Positions 46,145 to 55,538 are shown, counted from the first letter of the stretch. The stretch: 64,000 nucleotides of DNA from Paenibacillus xylanivorans (GCF_001280595.1 NZ_LITU01000071.1:415-64414), one strand, 5' to 3'. Numbers and translations are program-made. Notes: generated by a model from the letters alone, not told the origin.

Positions 46145-46383
46145 TATAATTTTAATAGGTTGTCGAATAAGACCTAAGTTACACCTTAACGAAGCGGGCA
46201 GAACCGATCTGGAGAAGCGAAGCGCTCGCCTTTATCCCCTAATTCTCACCTTTTATAAGGAGTTCAAAGAATTTGGGGATAACAGCGATCGAAGGACGGT
46301 ACTGCACGCGGAGTGGCTTGGTGAAACGTGTTTGTTCTGAACGTATTAAAATAAAATTCCAAATTAAAAGGAGATTATCACTC

Positions 46384-47670
46384 ATGACTATTATTTCTGA
46401 CGTGTACGCTCGCGAAGTCCTCGACTCCCGCGGTAACCCTACAGTTGAAGTTGAAGTATACCTGGAGTCCGGCGCAATCGGACGCGCTATCGTACCATCC
46501 GGTGCATCCACTGGTGCCCACGAAGCGGTTGAGCTTCGCGATGGCGACAAATCCCGTTACCTGGGTAAAGGTGTTCTGCAAGCTGTTAAAAACGTAAACG
46601 AAACAATCGCTCCAGAAGTAATCGGTATGGATGCATTGGATCAACTGGGTATCGACAAATTGATGATCACTTTGGATGGTACGCCAAACAAAGGTAAACT
46701 GGGTGCTAACGCAATCCTGGCTGTATCCATGGCTGTAGCTCGTGCAGCTGCTGACGCTCTGGACCTGCCATTGTACGTTTACCTGGGCGGATTCAACGCT
46801 AAAGTACTTCCAGTACCAATGATGAACATCATCAACGGTGGTGAGCATGCTGACAACAACATCGACGTTCAAGAGTTCATGGTTCTTCCAGTTGGAGCAC
46901 CAAGCTTCAAAGAAGCTCTTCGCGTAGGCGCAGAAATCTTCCACAACTTGAAATCCGTATTGAGCTCCAAAGGCTTGAACACAGCTGTAGGTGACGAAGG
47001 TGGTTTCGCACCGAACCTTGGTTCGAACGAAGAAGCAATCACTACAATCATCGAAGCTATTGAAAAAGCAGGTTACAAACCAGGTGTTGACGTATTCCTG
47101 GGTATGGACGTTGCTTCCACTGAGTTCTACAAAGATGGTAAATACACACTTGCTGGCGAAGGTAAATCTTACACTTCTGCTGAGTATGTTGACCTTCTGG
47201 CTTCATGGGTTGAGAAATACCCAATCATCACAATCGAAGACGGTATGTCCGAAGATGACTGGGATGGTTGGAAATTGCTCACTGAGAAATTGGGAGACAA
47301 AGTACAACTCGTTGGTGATGACCTGTTCGTAACGAACACTGAGCGTCTGGGTAGAGGTATCGACGAAGGTATCGGTAACTCCATCCTGATCAAAGTTAAC
47401 CAAATCGGTACATTGACTGAAACATTCGATGCAATCGAAATGGCTAAACGTGCAGGATACACTGCTGTAATCTCTCACCGTTCGGGTGAGTCCGAAGACA
47501 GCACAATCGCTGACATCGCTGTTGCAACAAACGCGGGTCAAATTAAAACGGGTGCTCCTTCCCGTACAGACCGTATCGCGAAGTACAACCAATTGCTCCG
47601 CATCGAGGATCAACTGGGTGAACTGGCTCAATACAATGGTCTTAAAGGTTTCTACAACCTCAAAAAATAA
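46384..47670 (+). CDS. eno: Enolase
   Basis: Converts 2-phosphoglycerate to phosphoenolpyruvate. The 428-residue product has the N-terminal VYAREVLDSRGNPTVEVEV, the SGASTGAHEA loop, the metal-site acids in FLGMDVAS, TIEDGMSEDDWDGW and GDDLFVTN, the catalytic KVNQIGT and the C-terminal signature SHRSGESEDSTIAD. ATG 46384 has AAAGGAG upstream; the frame is open from 46273 without a ribosome site. The 239 bp after gpmI show no clear promoter. Confidence 0.98.
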   Translation: MTIISDVYAREVLDSRGNPTVEVEVYLESGAIGRAIVPSGASTGAHEAVELRDGDKSRYLGKGVLQAVKNVNETIAPEVIGMDALDQLGIDKLMITLDGTPNKGKLGANAILAVSMAVARAAADALDLPLYVYLGGFNAKVLPVPMMNIINGGEHADNNIDVQEFMVLPVGAPSFKEALRVGAEIFHNLKSVLSSKGLNTAVGDEGGFAPNLGSNEEAITTIIEAIEKAGYKPGVDVFLGMDVASTEFYKDGKYTLAGEGKSYTSAEYVDLLASWVEKYPIITIEDGMSEDDWDGWKLLTEKLGDKVQLVGDDLFVTNTERLGRGIDEGIGNSILIKVNQIGTLTETFDAIEMAKRAGYTAVISHRSGESEDSTIADIAVATNAGQIKTGAPSRTDRIAKYNQLLRIEDQLGELAQYNGLKGFYNLKK

Positions 47671-47691
47671 GTTGTCTTACGACAACTCACG

Positions 47692-47724
47692 GGCAAGCCG
47701 GGTAACCGGCTTGTCTTTTTTTTT
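47692..47724 (+). terminator. Intrinsic terminator of the glycolytic operon
   Basis: Perfect 8-bp stem CAAGCCGG/CCGGCTTG, GTAA loop, then TC and nine Ts. Confidence 0.92.
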
Positions 47725-47828
47725 GCAAAATCTTTTTGGATATCTAGATTATTTGCGAGTTTATAGTATTGATACAAAAAAACTTTATGGACAAAATGAA
47801 ATAAAATTCCATATATTTGTATATTAGG

Positions 47829-47857
47829 TTGACATTGTTTTTCATTTGATCTATTAT
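47829..47857 (+). promoter_or_regulatory. Strong predicted promoter of the peptide cassette
   Basis: Consensus TTGACA, 17-bp spacer, TATTAT (one mismatch), 40 nt before the peptide start codon. Marks the cassette as an independent transcription unit. Confidence 0.8.
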
Positions 47858-47897
47858 ATATTTGTAATAATAATACATTTAAATGGGAGGATTTAGA

Positions 47898-48266
47898 ATG
47901 TTTAAAACGAAATTGGTAGCAACTTCATTAGCTTTAGCTATTGGGGTGGTTGGGGTGGGAGGTTCATTGGTTTCAGGAATGGGATTTTTCAATTTTTCTT
48001 CATACACTAATAATTTTACACTAACGGTAAGTGCTAGTTTCACTCCATCCGTAGTTACAACAAGCTCTCATGGATTCGGACTGACCCCAGGGAAAAATGT
48101 AAAGCAAGCTTATGTATGGCTTAAAGAAGGAAACTATGACTCAGGTCGTGTATATTCTCCTACTGCTAAGAATACATCAGACAGTAATTTATACGAAGCA
48201 GTTACTTCCAAAGTGAATAACCCATTCTCAACAGCCACTTCAGGATATGGTTGGATTTACTTCTAA
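47898..48266 (+). CDS. Small secreted peptide, lactococcin-972-like
   Basis: A 122-residue, cysteine-free protein with a classic signal peptide (MFKTK, then hydrophobic residues ~6-26). The mature part is rich in Ser, Thr, Gly, Asn and aromatics. Its second half, from NYDSGRVYSPTAKN through YEAVTSK to the aromatic end GYGWIYF, follows the pattern of lactococcin 972 bacteriocins (YHxSKxHSATV ... AxA ... aromatic C-terminus). Lactococcin 972 blocks septum formation through lipid II and is encoded with a multi-span membrane protein and an ABC ATPase, as here. GGGAGG precedes ATG 47898. Assignment is by pattern only; an unrelated exported peptide is possible. Confidence 0.6.
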   Translation: MFKTKLVATSLALAIGVVGVGGSLVSGMGFFNFSSYTNNFTLTVSASFTPSVVTTSSHGFGLTPGKNVKQAYVWLKEGNYDSGRVYSPTAKNTSDSNLYEAVTSKVNNPFSTATSGYGWIYF

Positions 48267-48289
48267 ATAGTAAATAAAAATTAATACAT

Positions 48290-48319
48290 AAGCCCCTTCA
48301 TTGTTTTCAGAAGGGGCTT
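48290..48319 (+). terminator. Hairpin between peptide and transporter genes
   Basis: Perfect 10-bp stem AAGCCCCTTC/GAAGGGGCTT with 10-nt loop but no T-run after it (AACTTATG follows). Likely a partial terminator or mRNA-stabilising hairpin that lets the peptide be made in excess over its transporter. Confidence 0.6.
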
Positions 48320-48343
48320 AACTTATGCTGGAGTGTGACAAAG

Positions 48344-49381
48344 ATGACGTTAATCAAGAGATCAATTTATATTATTATTTATTATATAGCAGTAGGTACA
48401 TTTACTACCCTTTCGTTTTCTGCTTTACTGACATCTTATGCGAATACTCAGACTCTCCAGAATGGATTGACTCAAGAGAGTATATATTTTTCGATACAGG
48501 CAGAGCATGCACCGAGTGTCAAGGTTAATCAGCTTCTGGATGAATTGAAAAAGCAATCAAGTTCTTTTTTGCTATACAAAGATGAGGGGAACAGCTATGC
48601 AAAATCAATATATTTGCATAATTATATATTCCCGATGATGACTTCTAGTGAAAGGCAGATTACTTCTATTCCTCCTGGTAATGTTATTCTAGATAAAAGC
48701 TTACTCAACAATACTGTTATTCATGAAAATGATTTATTCTTTTTATATAATGGAAAATACTATAAAGTGAAAGATTCCTTTATTTGGATTAATAAATACA
48801 TTAACATTGACAGCAAATTTTTTGTAGCACTTGAACAGGATCAGATTTCTTCTGGACAATATTCTGTCGATGGTATAAATCTTACTAAATTGGAAGTTGC
48901 TCTAAATGAATTGAATCAGAAAACATCTATATCATACTCGATTATCCCAGCTACTCAAAGTTATACAGAACGAATAAGGCTAGCTCTGCAAGATCAGGCT
49001 TTCATTGTTATCGTTTTCGCAGTTTCTCTTTTATTGATGCTATTGAGTATATTTGGGACCACGGTGTCATGGATACAATCGAGAAGAGACGAACTACGAA
49101 CACGTCATCTTGTGGGTGCTACTGCTTCAGATTTGAGAAAGTGGCTTCTTAAAGAATACTGGCCGTTATTGTTATTTAGTTTTACAATTGGATGTGTATT
49201 GGCATGGGTAATTGCAAAAATGGAAATATTCAATGCTATCATTAAAGAAGTTTCTGTATGGGGAAGCCTTCTCTCTTTTCTGTTTTGTTTGATAATTGGC
49301 ACATTAACAGCAATAATTAGCATTTATCGTTATGGATACAAGAATAGAAAGTCAGAATTAGAGGAGGCTCTTCTCCCGTGA
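48344..49381 (+). CDS. FtsX-like membrane protein of the peptide cassette
   Basis: A 345-residue protein with one N-terminal span (~5-27), a ~190-residue extracellular domain and three C-terminal spans (~222-245, 270-292, 308-330), the FtsX/MacB permease topology; RRDELRTRHLVGATASDLRKWL after the second span is the FtsX cytoplasmic loop. Probably pairs with the next protein to form the permease or immunity unit. GGAG at 48330-48333 favours ATG 48344; GTG 48335 is in frame. Stop overlaps the next start (GTGA). Confidence 0.8.
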   Translation: MTLIKRSIYIIIYYIAVGTFTTLSFSALLTSYANTQTLQNGLTQESIYFSIQAEHAPSVKVNQLLDELKKQSSSFLLYKDEGNSYAKSIYLHNYIFPMMTSSERQITSIPPGNVILDKSLLNNTVIHENDLFFLYNGKYYKVKDSFIWINKYINIDSKFFVALEQDQISSGQYSVDGINLTKLEVALNELNQKTSISYSIIPATQSYTERIRLALQDQAFIVIVFAVSLLLMLLSIFGTTVSWIQSRRDELRTRHLVGATASDLRKWLLKEYWPLLLFSFTIGCVLAWVIAKMEIFNAIIKEVSVWGSLLSFLFCLIIGTLTAIISIYRYGYKNRKSELEEALLP

Positions 49382-50559
49382 ATCCATTTCACTTTTCTAT
49401 ACAAGATCTTTGGCGCCACAAAGGAACTTCTGTTATTCTGCTTATAGAAATGGTCATATTACTTATTATTGTCAACCTACTTTTTTGGAGTTTTAATGAT
49501 ATGAATAAAATGGAGCAAGAAATCGAACGTTTGAATAGTCAAAAGGAAGTCTATAGCTTTATTGACTACACCAGCGAAAACCAAATTAAAAAGCTGTTCG
49601 CCGATGATACACATTTACAAGACTTACGTAAACTATATGATTCCATATATAAAAATCCAGAAATTGAGGCGTTTCCGCTTTATTCAGCTGATCTCTATAC
49701 GGCCAAATCTCTGGAAAATGTTGCTACCCTAACTCCAAAGGATATGAACCGAGTGCCATTCATTTACGCGAATCCCTCTTTCTTTAATTATTTCAATCTT
49801 GGTATTAAGGAGGGCAGACCATTCGGTGAGATCGATTATACAGAAAAAGAACAAAATATTCCTGTTATTATTGGCAGTGAAATGCAATCTATGTTTAAAC
49901 TGAATCAAACATTCTCGGATGTATCGGGAAAAAGCTATAACGTAATTGGAGTCCTTGAGGATAACAGTTCATACATTGATATTATGGCAACACGTGATTT
50001 TAAAAATTTGGATAGGATGATTATCCTTCCCCAAAATCTAAACTATCTGTCTGAAGTCACCAACCTCGATAGTGTAATTACAAGAGCATATATGGCTACA
50101 AAGAATGAAGACTCGCTCGGTAATATCGTAAAACTGGCGGCTGATCTTAATACGTATTCGTTTGCTTACAAAAGTATGAAATATCAATCAGAATTTGTAG
50201 CTCAAGACAAAAAAAAGATATTACAAACACAATTGTTATTATCTGGCCTGATATTTATTTTCACCTTTTTAACAGTTACTGTATCTTATTTACAGTTTAT
50301 TGAGAGGTATACTTATGATTTTGGTGTTCATCTATTATCAGGTGCTTCGATCAAAGATGTGATGATCAGGATTGGTGGACAATTTATCATTCTAACTATC
50401 ATAAGTAATCTCATTGTTAATCTTTTTTTCTCATGGTTCTCTAATCTGTCAATTTCTATCGTGATTAGTTTATTAGTAATGATCATTTTTTTAGTAATTC
50501 CTTTGATGAAGTTGAGGTACACACCCATGAATGATATGTTAAGGAGGAAGCAAAAATGA
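49378..50559 (+). CDS. MacB/FtsX-like permease of the peptide cassette
   Basis: A 393-residue protein: N-terminal span (~18-38), a large extracellular domain (~45-275; VIIGSEMQSMF and NVIGVLEDNSSYID resemble MacB core segments) and three C-terminal spans. HLLSGASIKDVMIRIGGQ is the FtsX-type loop. GTG start with GAGGAGG upstream, coupled by overlap to both neighbours. Together with the previous gene it may correspond to the single ~650-700-residue membrane protein found in known lactococcin-972 loci, here split in two. Confidence 0.8.
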   Translation: MNPFHFSIQDLWRHKGTSVILLIEMVILLIIVNLLFWSFNDMNKMEQEIERLNSQKEVYSFIDYTSENQIKKLFADDTHLQDLRKLYDSIYKNPEIEAFPLYSADLYTAKSLENVATLTPKDMNRVPFIYANPSFFNYFNLGIKEGRPFGEIDYTEKEQNIPVIIGSEMQSMFKLNQTFSDVSGKSYNVIGVLEDNSSYIDIMATRDFKNLDRMIILPQNLNYLSEVTNLDSVITRAYMATKNEDSLGNIVKLAADLNTYSFAYKSMKYQSEFVAQDKKKILQTQLLLSGLIFIFTFLTVTVSYLQFIERYTYDFGVHLLSGASIKDVMIRIGGQFIILTIISNLIVNLFFSWFSNLSISIVISLLVMIIFLVIPLMKLRYTPMNDMLRRKQK

Positions 50560-51236
50560 GTGTGATCGAGTTACAGAAAATAAACAAAGTATTTAGCCAG
50601 AAGCAAAACCGTTTCCATGCTCTTTGTGATGTCTCGTTAAGTATTGCTAAAGGAGAAATGGTAGCTATTATGGGAACATCTGGTTCTGGTAAAACAACAT
50701 TACTTAACATAATAGGATGTGTGGACAAGCCAAGTGAAGGAAGGTACCTTCTGAAAAAACAGGCAATAGAAAAACAATCCCCGAAATTTCTTGCCCAAGT
50801 CCGAAACCAAGAATTAGGCTTTGTTATGCAGGATTTCGCTTTAATTGAATATTATTCGGTAAAAAAAAATATTCTCTTGCCTCTACATTATGTAAAGAGT
50901 CACAAGCTGAGAAAAAACAGAGAAGCTAAGCTTCCTGAATTACTCGAAAAACTACGCATAGGGCAAAAAATTAATGAACCTGTCATGAATTTATCAGGTG
51001 GACAAAAGCAACGTGTAGCGATTGCGAGAGCATTAATTAATAATCCTGAAATTATTTTAGCTGATGAACCAACGGGTGCACTTGATCAGAAAACCTCAAC
51101 AGAAATTATTGAATTGCTTCAAGTTATTAATCGAGAAGAAGGAAAAACAATAATTTTGGTCACACATGACCCTGACATTGCAGCTTACTGTGACCGAATT
51201 ATTCGGATTGAAGATGGAAGGATTGTTATAACGTAA
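50556..51236 (+). CDS. MacB/LolD-type ABC ATPase of the peptide cassette
   Basis: A 226-residue ATPase: Walker A GTSGSGKTT (about 40-48), Q-loop VMQDFALIEYYSV, signature LSGGQKQRVAIARAL, Walker B IILADEPTGALD, switch His in VTHDPDIA. This is the subgroup that drives FtsX/MacB mechanotransmission rather than bulk transport. ATG overlaps the previous stop (ATGA). Last gene of the cassette. Confidence 0.92.
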   Translation: MSVIELQKINKVFSQKQNRFHALCDVSLSIAKGEMVAIMGTSGSGKTTLLNIIGCVDKPSEGRYLLKKQAIEKQSPKFLAQVRNQELGFVMQDFALIEYYSVKKNILLPLHYVKSHKLRKNREAKLPELLEKLRIGQKINEPVMNLSGGQKQRVAIARALINNPEIILADEPTGALDQKTSTEIIELLQVINREEGKTIILVTHDPDIAAYCDRIIRIEDGRIVIT

Positions 51237-51332
51237 GATTCCTAAGTATAATTAAGATTGGCAGTAAATTTTCAGAAACTACATTTAATATTCTAATTAT
51301 TTTGTATAGCGGATGTACGTAGCTGTCACTAC

Positions 51333-51361
51333 TTGTATCACGTTAATAGCTGTGTTACAAT
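51333..51361 (+). promoter_or_regulatory. Predicted promoter of secG
   Basis: TTGTAT, 17-bp spacer, TACAAT with TGT before the -10; secG therefore has its own start downstream of the inserted cassette. Confidence 0.6.
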
Positions 51362-51418
51362 TAAAGTAACTGTTTTTATGGTGAGATGTTATGCCCACAT
51401 GGGTAGGAGGTGGAAAGA

Positions 51419-51652
51419 ATGGATATTGCTTTGAAATTGCTGCTCGTGGTGTTTTCGATCGGTCTAATCACTGTAGTATTGCTGCAGCACGGGAAAAGCG
51501 CTGGTTTGGCGGGTGCCATCTCCGGTGGTGCGGAACATCTTTTCGGTAAAACGAAAGCGCGCGGACTTGATCTTTTCCTGCAACGTGCAACGGTTGTACT
51601 GGGTGCAGGATTCTTCATTTTGTCTATCGTAGTTACGGTCTTCTCCAAGTAA
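51419..51652 (+). CDS. secG: Protein translocase subunit SecG
   Basis: A 77-residue inner-membrane protein with two spans (about 1-20 and 53-74) and the conserved loop LLQHGKSAGLAGAISGGAEHLFGKTKARG. Part of the SecYEG channel. TAGGAGG at 51404-51410 supports ATG 51419 rather than the in-frame GTG at 51410. The eno/secG-rnr-smpB order is conserved in Bacillota. Confidence 0.96.
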   Translation: MDIALKLLLVVFSIGLITVVLLQHGKSAGLAGAISGGAEHLFGKTKARGLDLFLQRATVVLGAGFFILSIVVTVFSK

Positions 51653-52101
51653 GAAATGGAATTCCTTATATAACTCGATAGTTTCGAGCATGACGCTTGA
51701 ATGATTAACCTTCGTTTCGAGAAGAAACGGAGGTTTTTTAATAAATATATTCATGCCCAGTCTTTTCCAATGACCCACACGATTTTGATCTTCGATTTCT
51801 TCTCATTTCCGTTCGGTTACCTTCCTACATATTCGCCCTGTTCTGGGCCGTTTCTTTTCTGTCTATTCGAGAGCAAAAACACATGTAGCATAAATGCTGT
51901 TATGTTGCATGAAAGCGCGGTTATTTAAAGGGTCATGCATGCTTAGTTTATTTTGCAGGGTACGGATGCGCCGGATTGAATTCGTGTATACTAGGGTATG
52001 AGATAGTGAGGCCTGAGTTAGATGGCTCCTATTGGTAAGGTTTCTGATACATAGAGAGATGAGACAAGATTACACTTTTATGTTTCCCGAGGTGAATATT
52101 A
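51653..52101. other. Intergenic region between secG and rnr
   Basis: 449 bp. Holds the secG terminator; the rest has no convincing gene. A TATACT at 51987-51992 could be a -10 for rnr but lacks a correctly spaced -35. In B. subtilis a carboxylesterase gene (yvaK) sits here; none is present. Confidence 0.6.
51707..51739 (+). terminator. Intrinsic terminator after secG
   Basis: Twelve-pair stem AACCTTCGTTTC/GAAACGGAGGTT (one G-U) followed by a T-run. Confidence 0.88.
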
Positions 52102-54876
52102 ATGATAACAGAACAACAATTGCTCGACTTCATGCGGGAAACCGCTTATAAACCGATGACTTATCAGGAACTGGAACAGCACTTCGAGATTGAGGACTCG
52201 GCTGATTTCAAAGCCTTTTTGATTATGCTCAATACGCTGGAGGAATCCGGCAAAGTCCTGCTCACCCGCAATAACCGCTATGGCATGCCAGAACGGATGG
52301 ATTTGGTGCGCGGACGATTGCAGGCTCATGCGAAAGGGTTTGCTTTCCTCATCCCTGAGGACCGGGAGCACCCGGATGTGTACATCCACGCCAATGATAT
52401 GAAAAGCGCCATGAACGGAGATACGGTGTTTGTTAAAGTGACTTCTCAAGGACCTTCCGGTGGACGTTTGGAGGGTGAGATTGTCCGTATTGTTACACGT
52501 GCGGTTACGCAGGTTGTTGGTGTATTCCAAAGCCACGAGGTGTACGGTTTCGTTATACCGGATGATAAGCGGATTAACCGGGATATTTTCATTCCGCGTA
52601 CGAACTTCCACGGGGCTGTTGATGGGCAAAAAGTTGTTGCAAAAATCGTCAGCTATCCAGAGGGCCGGGCAGCAGCAGAAGGTGAAGTGATCGAGATTCT
52701 CGGTCATAAGGATGAACCGGGTATTGATATTTTGTCTGTAATCCGTAAGCACCAGCTGCCAGAAGCCTTCCCGGATGAAGTGGTGGAAGAAGCCGAAAAA
52801 GCGCCAGACGCCATTACGGAAGAAGAAATTGTCCAACAGGGTCGCCGCGATTTGCGTGGGCTGAATATCGTTACAATTGATGGCGAAGACGCCAAGGATC
52901 TGGATGACGCTGTCAATGTGGAGAAACTGCCTAACGGTAACTATCGTCTGGGCGTTCATATTGCCGATGTAGGTTATTATGTGCGTGAAAACTCCAAGCT
53001 CGATCAGGAAGCGTACAACCGCGGATGCAGTGTGTATCTGGTGGACCGGGTTATTCCGATGCTGCCGCAACGTCTGTCCAACGGGATCTGTAGTTTGAAT
53101 CCACAGGTAGACCGCTTGACCCTGTCTTGTGAGATGGAGTTCAACGATCAGATGAAGGTTGTGAAACACGACATTTTCACAAGTGTTATCAAAACCAAAG
53201 AGCGGATGACGTATTCCAACGTTCGCAAAATTCTTGAAGGTGAAGAGCCTGAATTGTTGGAGCGTTACAAGGATCTGGTGGACGATTTCCACTTGATGAA
53301 AGAGATTGCTCTGAAGCTTCGTGCGATGCGTATGCGCCGTGGTGCGGTTGACTTTGATTTTGAAGAATCCAAAATCATTGTGGATGAAGAATGCAAACCA
53401 GTGGATATCGTGAAACGGGAGCGTTCGATTGCGGAGCAAATCATTGAGGAATTCATGCTGGCAGCCAATGAAACAGTAGCAGAGCATTTCCACTGGTTGA
53501 AGGTTCCGTTCATCTATCGTGTGCATGAAGATCCAGATCAGGAAAAACTGCAAAATTTTCTCGCCTTTGCGGCGAATTTCGGACACCACGTCAAGGGACG
53601 TGGCAACGCGATTCATCCACGGGCGCTTCAATCCCTGCTTGAGGATATTAACGGAACGAAGGAACAGACGGTTATCAGTACAATGATGCTGCGTTCCATG
53701 AAGCAGGCGAAGTATGACTCCGAGATGTCGGGTCACTTTGGTCTGGCAGCAGAGTTCTACAGTCACTTCACATCACCGATCCGTCGTTATCCCGATCTCG
53801 TCATTCACCGTGTTATTCGGGAAGTGATTGAGAACAATGGGGCTTTGCCTGAGAACCGTCAGGAGTATTTGGCTGGACGTATGGCCGATATTGCGCAACA
53901 GTCCTCGGAACGCGAGCGTGTGGCGGTTGAAGCTGAACGGGATACCGAGAAAATGAAGAAAGCGGAGTACATGCTTGATAAAGTCGGCGAAGAGTTCGAA
54001 GGCATGATCAGCAGTGTAACCAGCTTCGGTATGTTCATTGAACTGGAGAATACGGTAGAAGGTCTGATTCGCCTGAGTGCGCTCACGGACGACTATTACC
54101 ATTTTGACGATCAACATATGGCTCTGATTGGCGAACGTACCTCAAAAGTCTTCCGCATCGGTGATGAAGTGAAGATTCGTGTGGCCCGTGTGAGCATGGA
54201 AGAGTACACGATTGACTTTGAAATGGTCGACATGAAGCCTCGCGGCGAACGTCCAGGTGGCTTCAGTGGTGGACGCGGCGGTAAAGGTGGACGTCCTGCT
54301 GGTGGCGGAGGACGCGGTGGAGCGAAGAGTGGTTCCGGTGGATTCAGTGGCTCGCGTGGTGGTAAAGCGCCAACTGGTGCTGGAGGCAGCCGTGGTGGCA
54401 GATCAGCCGAAGAGAGCAGCAAAGGCGGTCGTGGCAGCCGTAGCGGAGCTCCGAGCACAGCAGGAAGCGCAGGTGGCAAAGTTGGCGGTAAACCGAGAGG
54501 TGAGCGTCGTGCTGGAGATGCCGGCGGATCAGTGGGTCGGAACAAGGGTGCGGTAAGCTTTGGTTTTGGCTCAGGCAAAGGCGGATATAGTTCTACAGCG
54601 GGTGGCCAGGAAGGCACTTCAACTGGTGGACAAGGGAATGGCTTGAGCAGCAGCAGCAGTCGCGGTGAAGGAAGCTTCAAATCCGGTAAAGGCGGAGGTA
54701 AAGGTGGAAAAGGCGGTAGTGGACGCAAAAATACCTCACCTAGCGGTGTGTTTATCGGCGAAGGAGCTACACCAGGCGGTGTTCAGGAAGACGGAGCACC
54801 ACGTCGTAAGCGCAAGAAGAATAAAGGCGCACCTGCCAACGGAACGGCGGCTTTTGTGCGGAAGAAGAAAAAGTAA
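52102..54876 (+). CDS. rnr: Ribonuclease R with long Gly-rich tail
   Basis: Processive 3'-5' exoribonuclease that degrades structured RNA and works with tmRNA-SmpB. Domains: N-terminal winged helix (~1-70), two cold-shock RNA-binding domains (~80-225), RNB catalytic domain (~245-590; active-site acids in DGEDAKDLDDAVNVEK, with GRGNAIHPRALQ and HFTSPIRRYPDLVIHR), S1 domain (~630-715). Residues ~716-924 are a low-complexity Gly/Arg/Ser/Lys tail (FSGGRGGKGGRPAGGGGRGG at its start) ending in a basic KKKK, making the protein about 130 residues longer than typical RNase R. Confidence 0.95.
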   Translation: MITEQQLLDFMRETAYKPMTYQELEQHFEIEDSADFKAFLIMLNTLEESGKVLLTRNNRYGMPERMDLVRGRLQAHAKGFAFLIPEDREHPDVYIHANDMKSAMNGDTVFVKVTSQGPSGGRLEGEIVRIVTRAVTQVVGVFQSHEVYGFVIPDDKRINRDIFIPRTNFHGAVDGQKVVAKIVSYPEGRAAAEGEVIEILGHKDEPGIDILSVIRKHQLPEAFPDEVVEEAEKAPDAITEEEIVQQGRRDLRGLNIVTIDGEDAKDLDDAVNVEKLPNGNYRLGVHIADVGYYVRENSKLDQEAYNRGCSVYLVDRVIPMLPQRLSNGICSLNPQVDRLTLSCEMEFNDQMKVVKHDIFTSVIKTKERMTYSNVRKILEGEEPELLERYKDLVDDFHLMKEIALKLRAMRMRRGAVDFDFEESKIIVDEECKPVDIVKRERSIAEQIIEEFMLAANETVAEHFHWLKVPFIYRVHEDPDQEKLQNFLAFAANFGHHVKGRGNAIHPRALQSLLEDINGTKEQTVISTMMLRSMKQAKYDSEMSGHFGLAAEFYSHFTSPIRRYPDLVIHRVIREVIENNGALPENRQEYLAGRMADIAQQSSERERVAVEAERDTEKMKKAEYMLDKVGEEFEGMISSVTSFGMFIELENTVEGLIRLSALTDDYYHFDDQHMALIGERTSKVFRIGDEVKIRVARVSMEEYTIDFEMVDMKPRGERPGGFSGGRGGKGGRPAGGGGRGGAKSGSGGFSGSRGGKAPTGAGGSRGGRSAEESSKGGRGSRSGAPSTAGSAGGKVGGKPRGERRAGDAGGSVGRNKGAVSFGFGSGKGGYSSTAGGQEGTSTGGQGNGLSSSSSRGEGSFKSGKGGGKGGKGGSGRKNTSPSGVFIGEGATPGGVQEDGAPRRKRKKNKGAPANGTAAFVRKKKK

Positions 54877-54910
54877 TCGCGTTTCGCTGAGCATGAAGTG
54901 AGTGTAATGA

Positions 54911-54945
54911 GAAGGGGCGGCGCAGACCGCCTCTTTCTTGATTTT
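54911..54945 (+). terminator. Probable terminator after rnr
   Basis: About ten-pair GC-rich stem (GGGGCGG/CCGCCTC core) followed by TTTCTTGATTTT; the T-tract is interrupted. Confidence 0.6.
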
Positions 54946-55055
54946 AACAGCGGTCCTTGCTACAATTAAGGTCTGGCATGTGGTACCGAGAGAACTGTGT
55001 GGTGCGCTGCTGTAGAGCATGGTACCGGCTTATTTTACGGAGAAGGAGTGAGGAC

Positions 55056-55538
55056 ATGGGCAAGAATGATGGACAGAGTAAAGTGCTTGCACAGAATAAA
55101 AAGGCTTCCCATGACTACTTCATTGAAGATACGTATGAAGCGGGCATGGTGCTTACCGGAACGGAGATTAAATCTCTTCGTAACGGCCGTGCGAATATTG
55201 GCGATGCATTTGCCACGATTCGGAACGGTGAGATTCATATTCACAATATGCATATTAGTCCTTTTGAACAAGGGAACCGTCATAATCCAATTGATCCAAC
55301 ACGTACACGCAAACTGCTGATGCATAAAGTGCAGATTCACAAGCTGCTAGGGCTTTCGAAGCAGGATGGATATAGCATTGTGCCGCTGAAGATCTATATT
55401 CGTAACGGGTATGCAAAGCTGCTGCTCGGACTGGGTAAAGGTAAGAAGCAGTATGATAAACGGGAGTCTGCTGCAAAACGTGATGCACAACGTGATATTC
55501 AACGGGTTCTGCGTGAGAAGCAGAAGGTTGCTCGTTGA
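55056..55538 (+). CDS. smpB: SsrA-binding protein SmpB
   Basis: A 160-residue RNA-binding protein that brings tmRNA to stalled ribosomes. Family blocks: NKKASHDYFIEDTYEAGMVL, GTEIKSLRNGRANI, HNMHISPFEQGN and a basic C-terminal tail DKRESAAKRDAQRDIQRVLR. AAGGAG just before ATG 55056; upstream in-frame codons have no ribosome site. Encoded about 0.7 kb before its RNA partner ssrA. Confidence 0.97.
   Translation: MGKNDGQSKVLAQNKKASHDYFIEDTYEAGMVLTGTEIKSLRNGRANIGDAFATIRNGEIHIHNMHISPFEQGNRHNPIDPTRTRKLLMHKVQIHKLLGLSKQDGYSIVPLKIYIRNGYAKLLLGLGKGKKQYDKRESAAKRDAQRDIQRVLREKQKVAR

Noticed and set aside
52099..53766. 555-codon open frame on the minus strand inside rnr
   Set aside because: It is the antisense shadow of the RNB-domain coding region; no ribosome site and no family resemblance, while the plus-strand frame has clear RNase R motifs.
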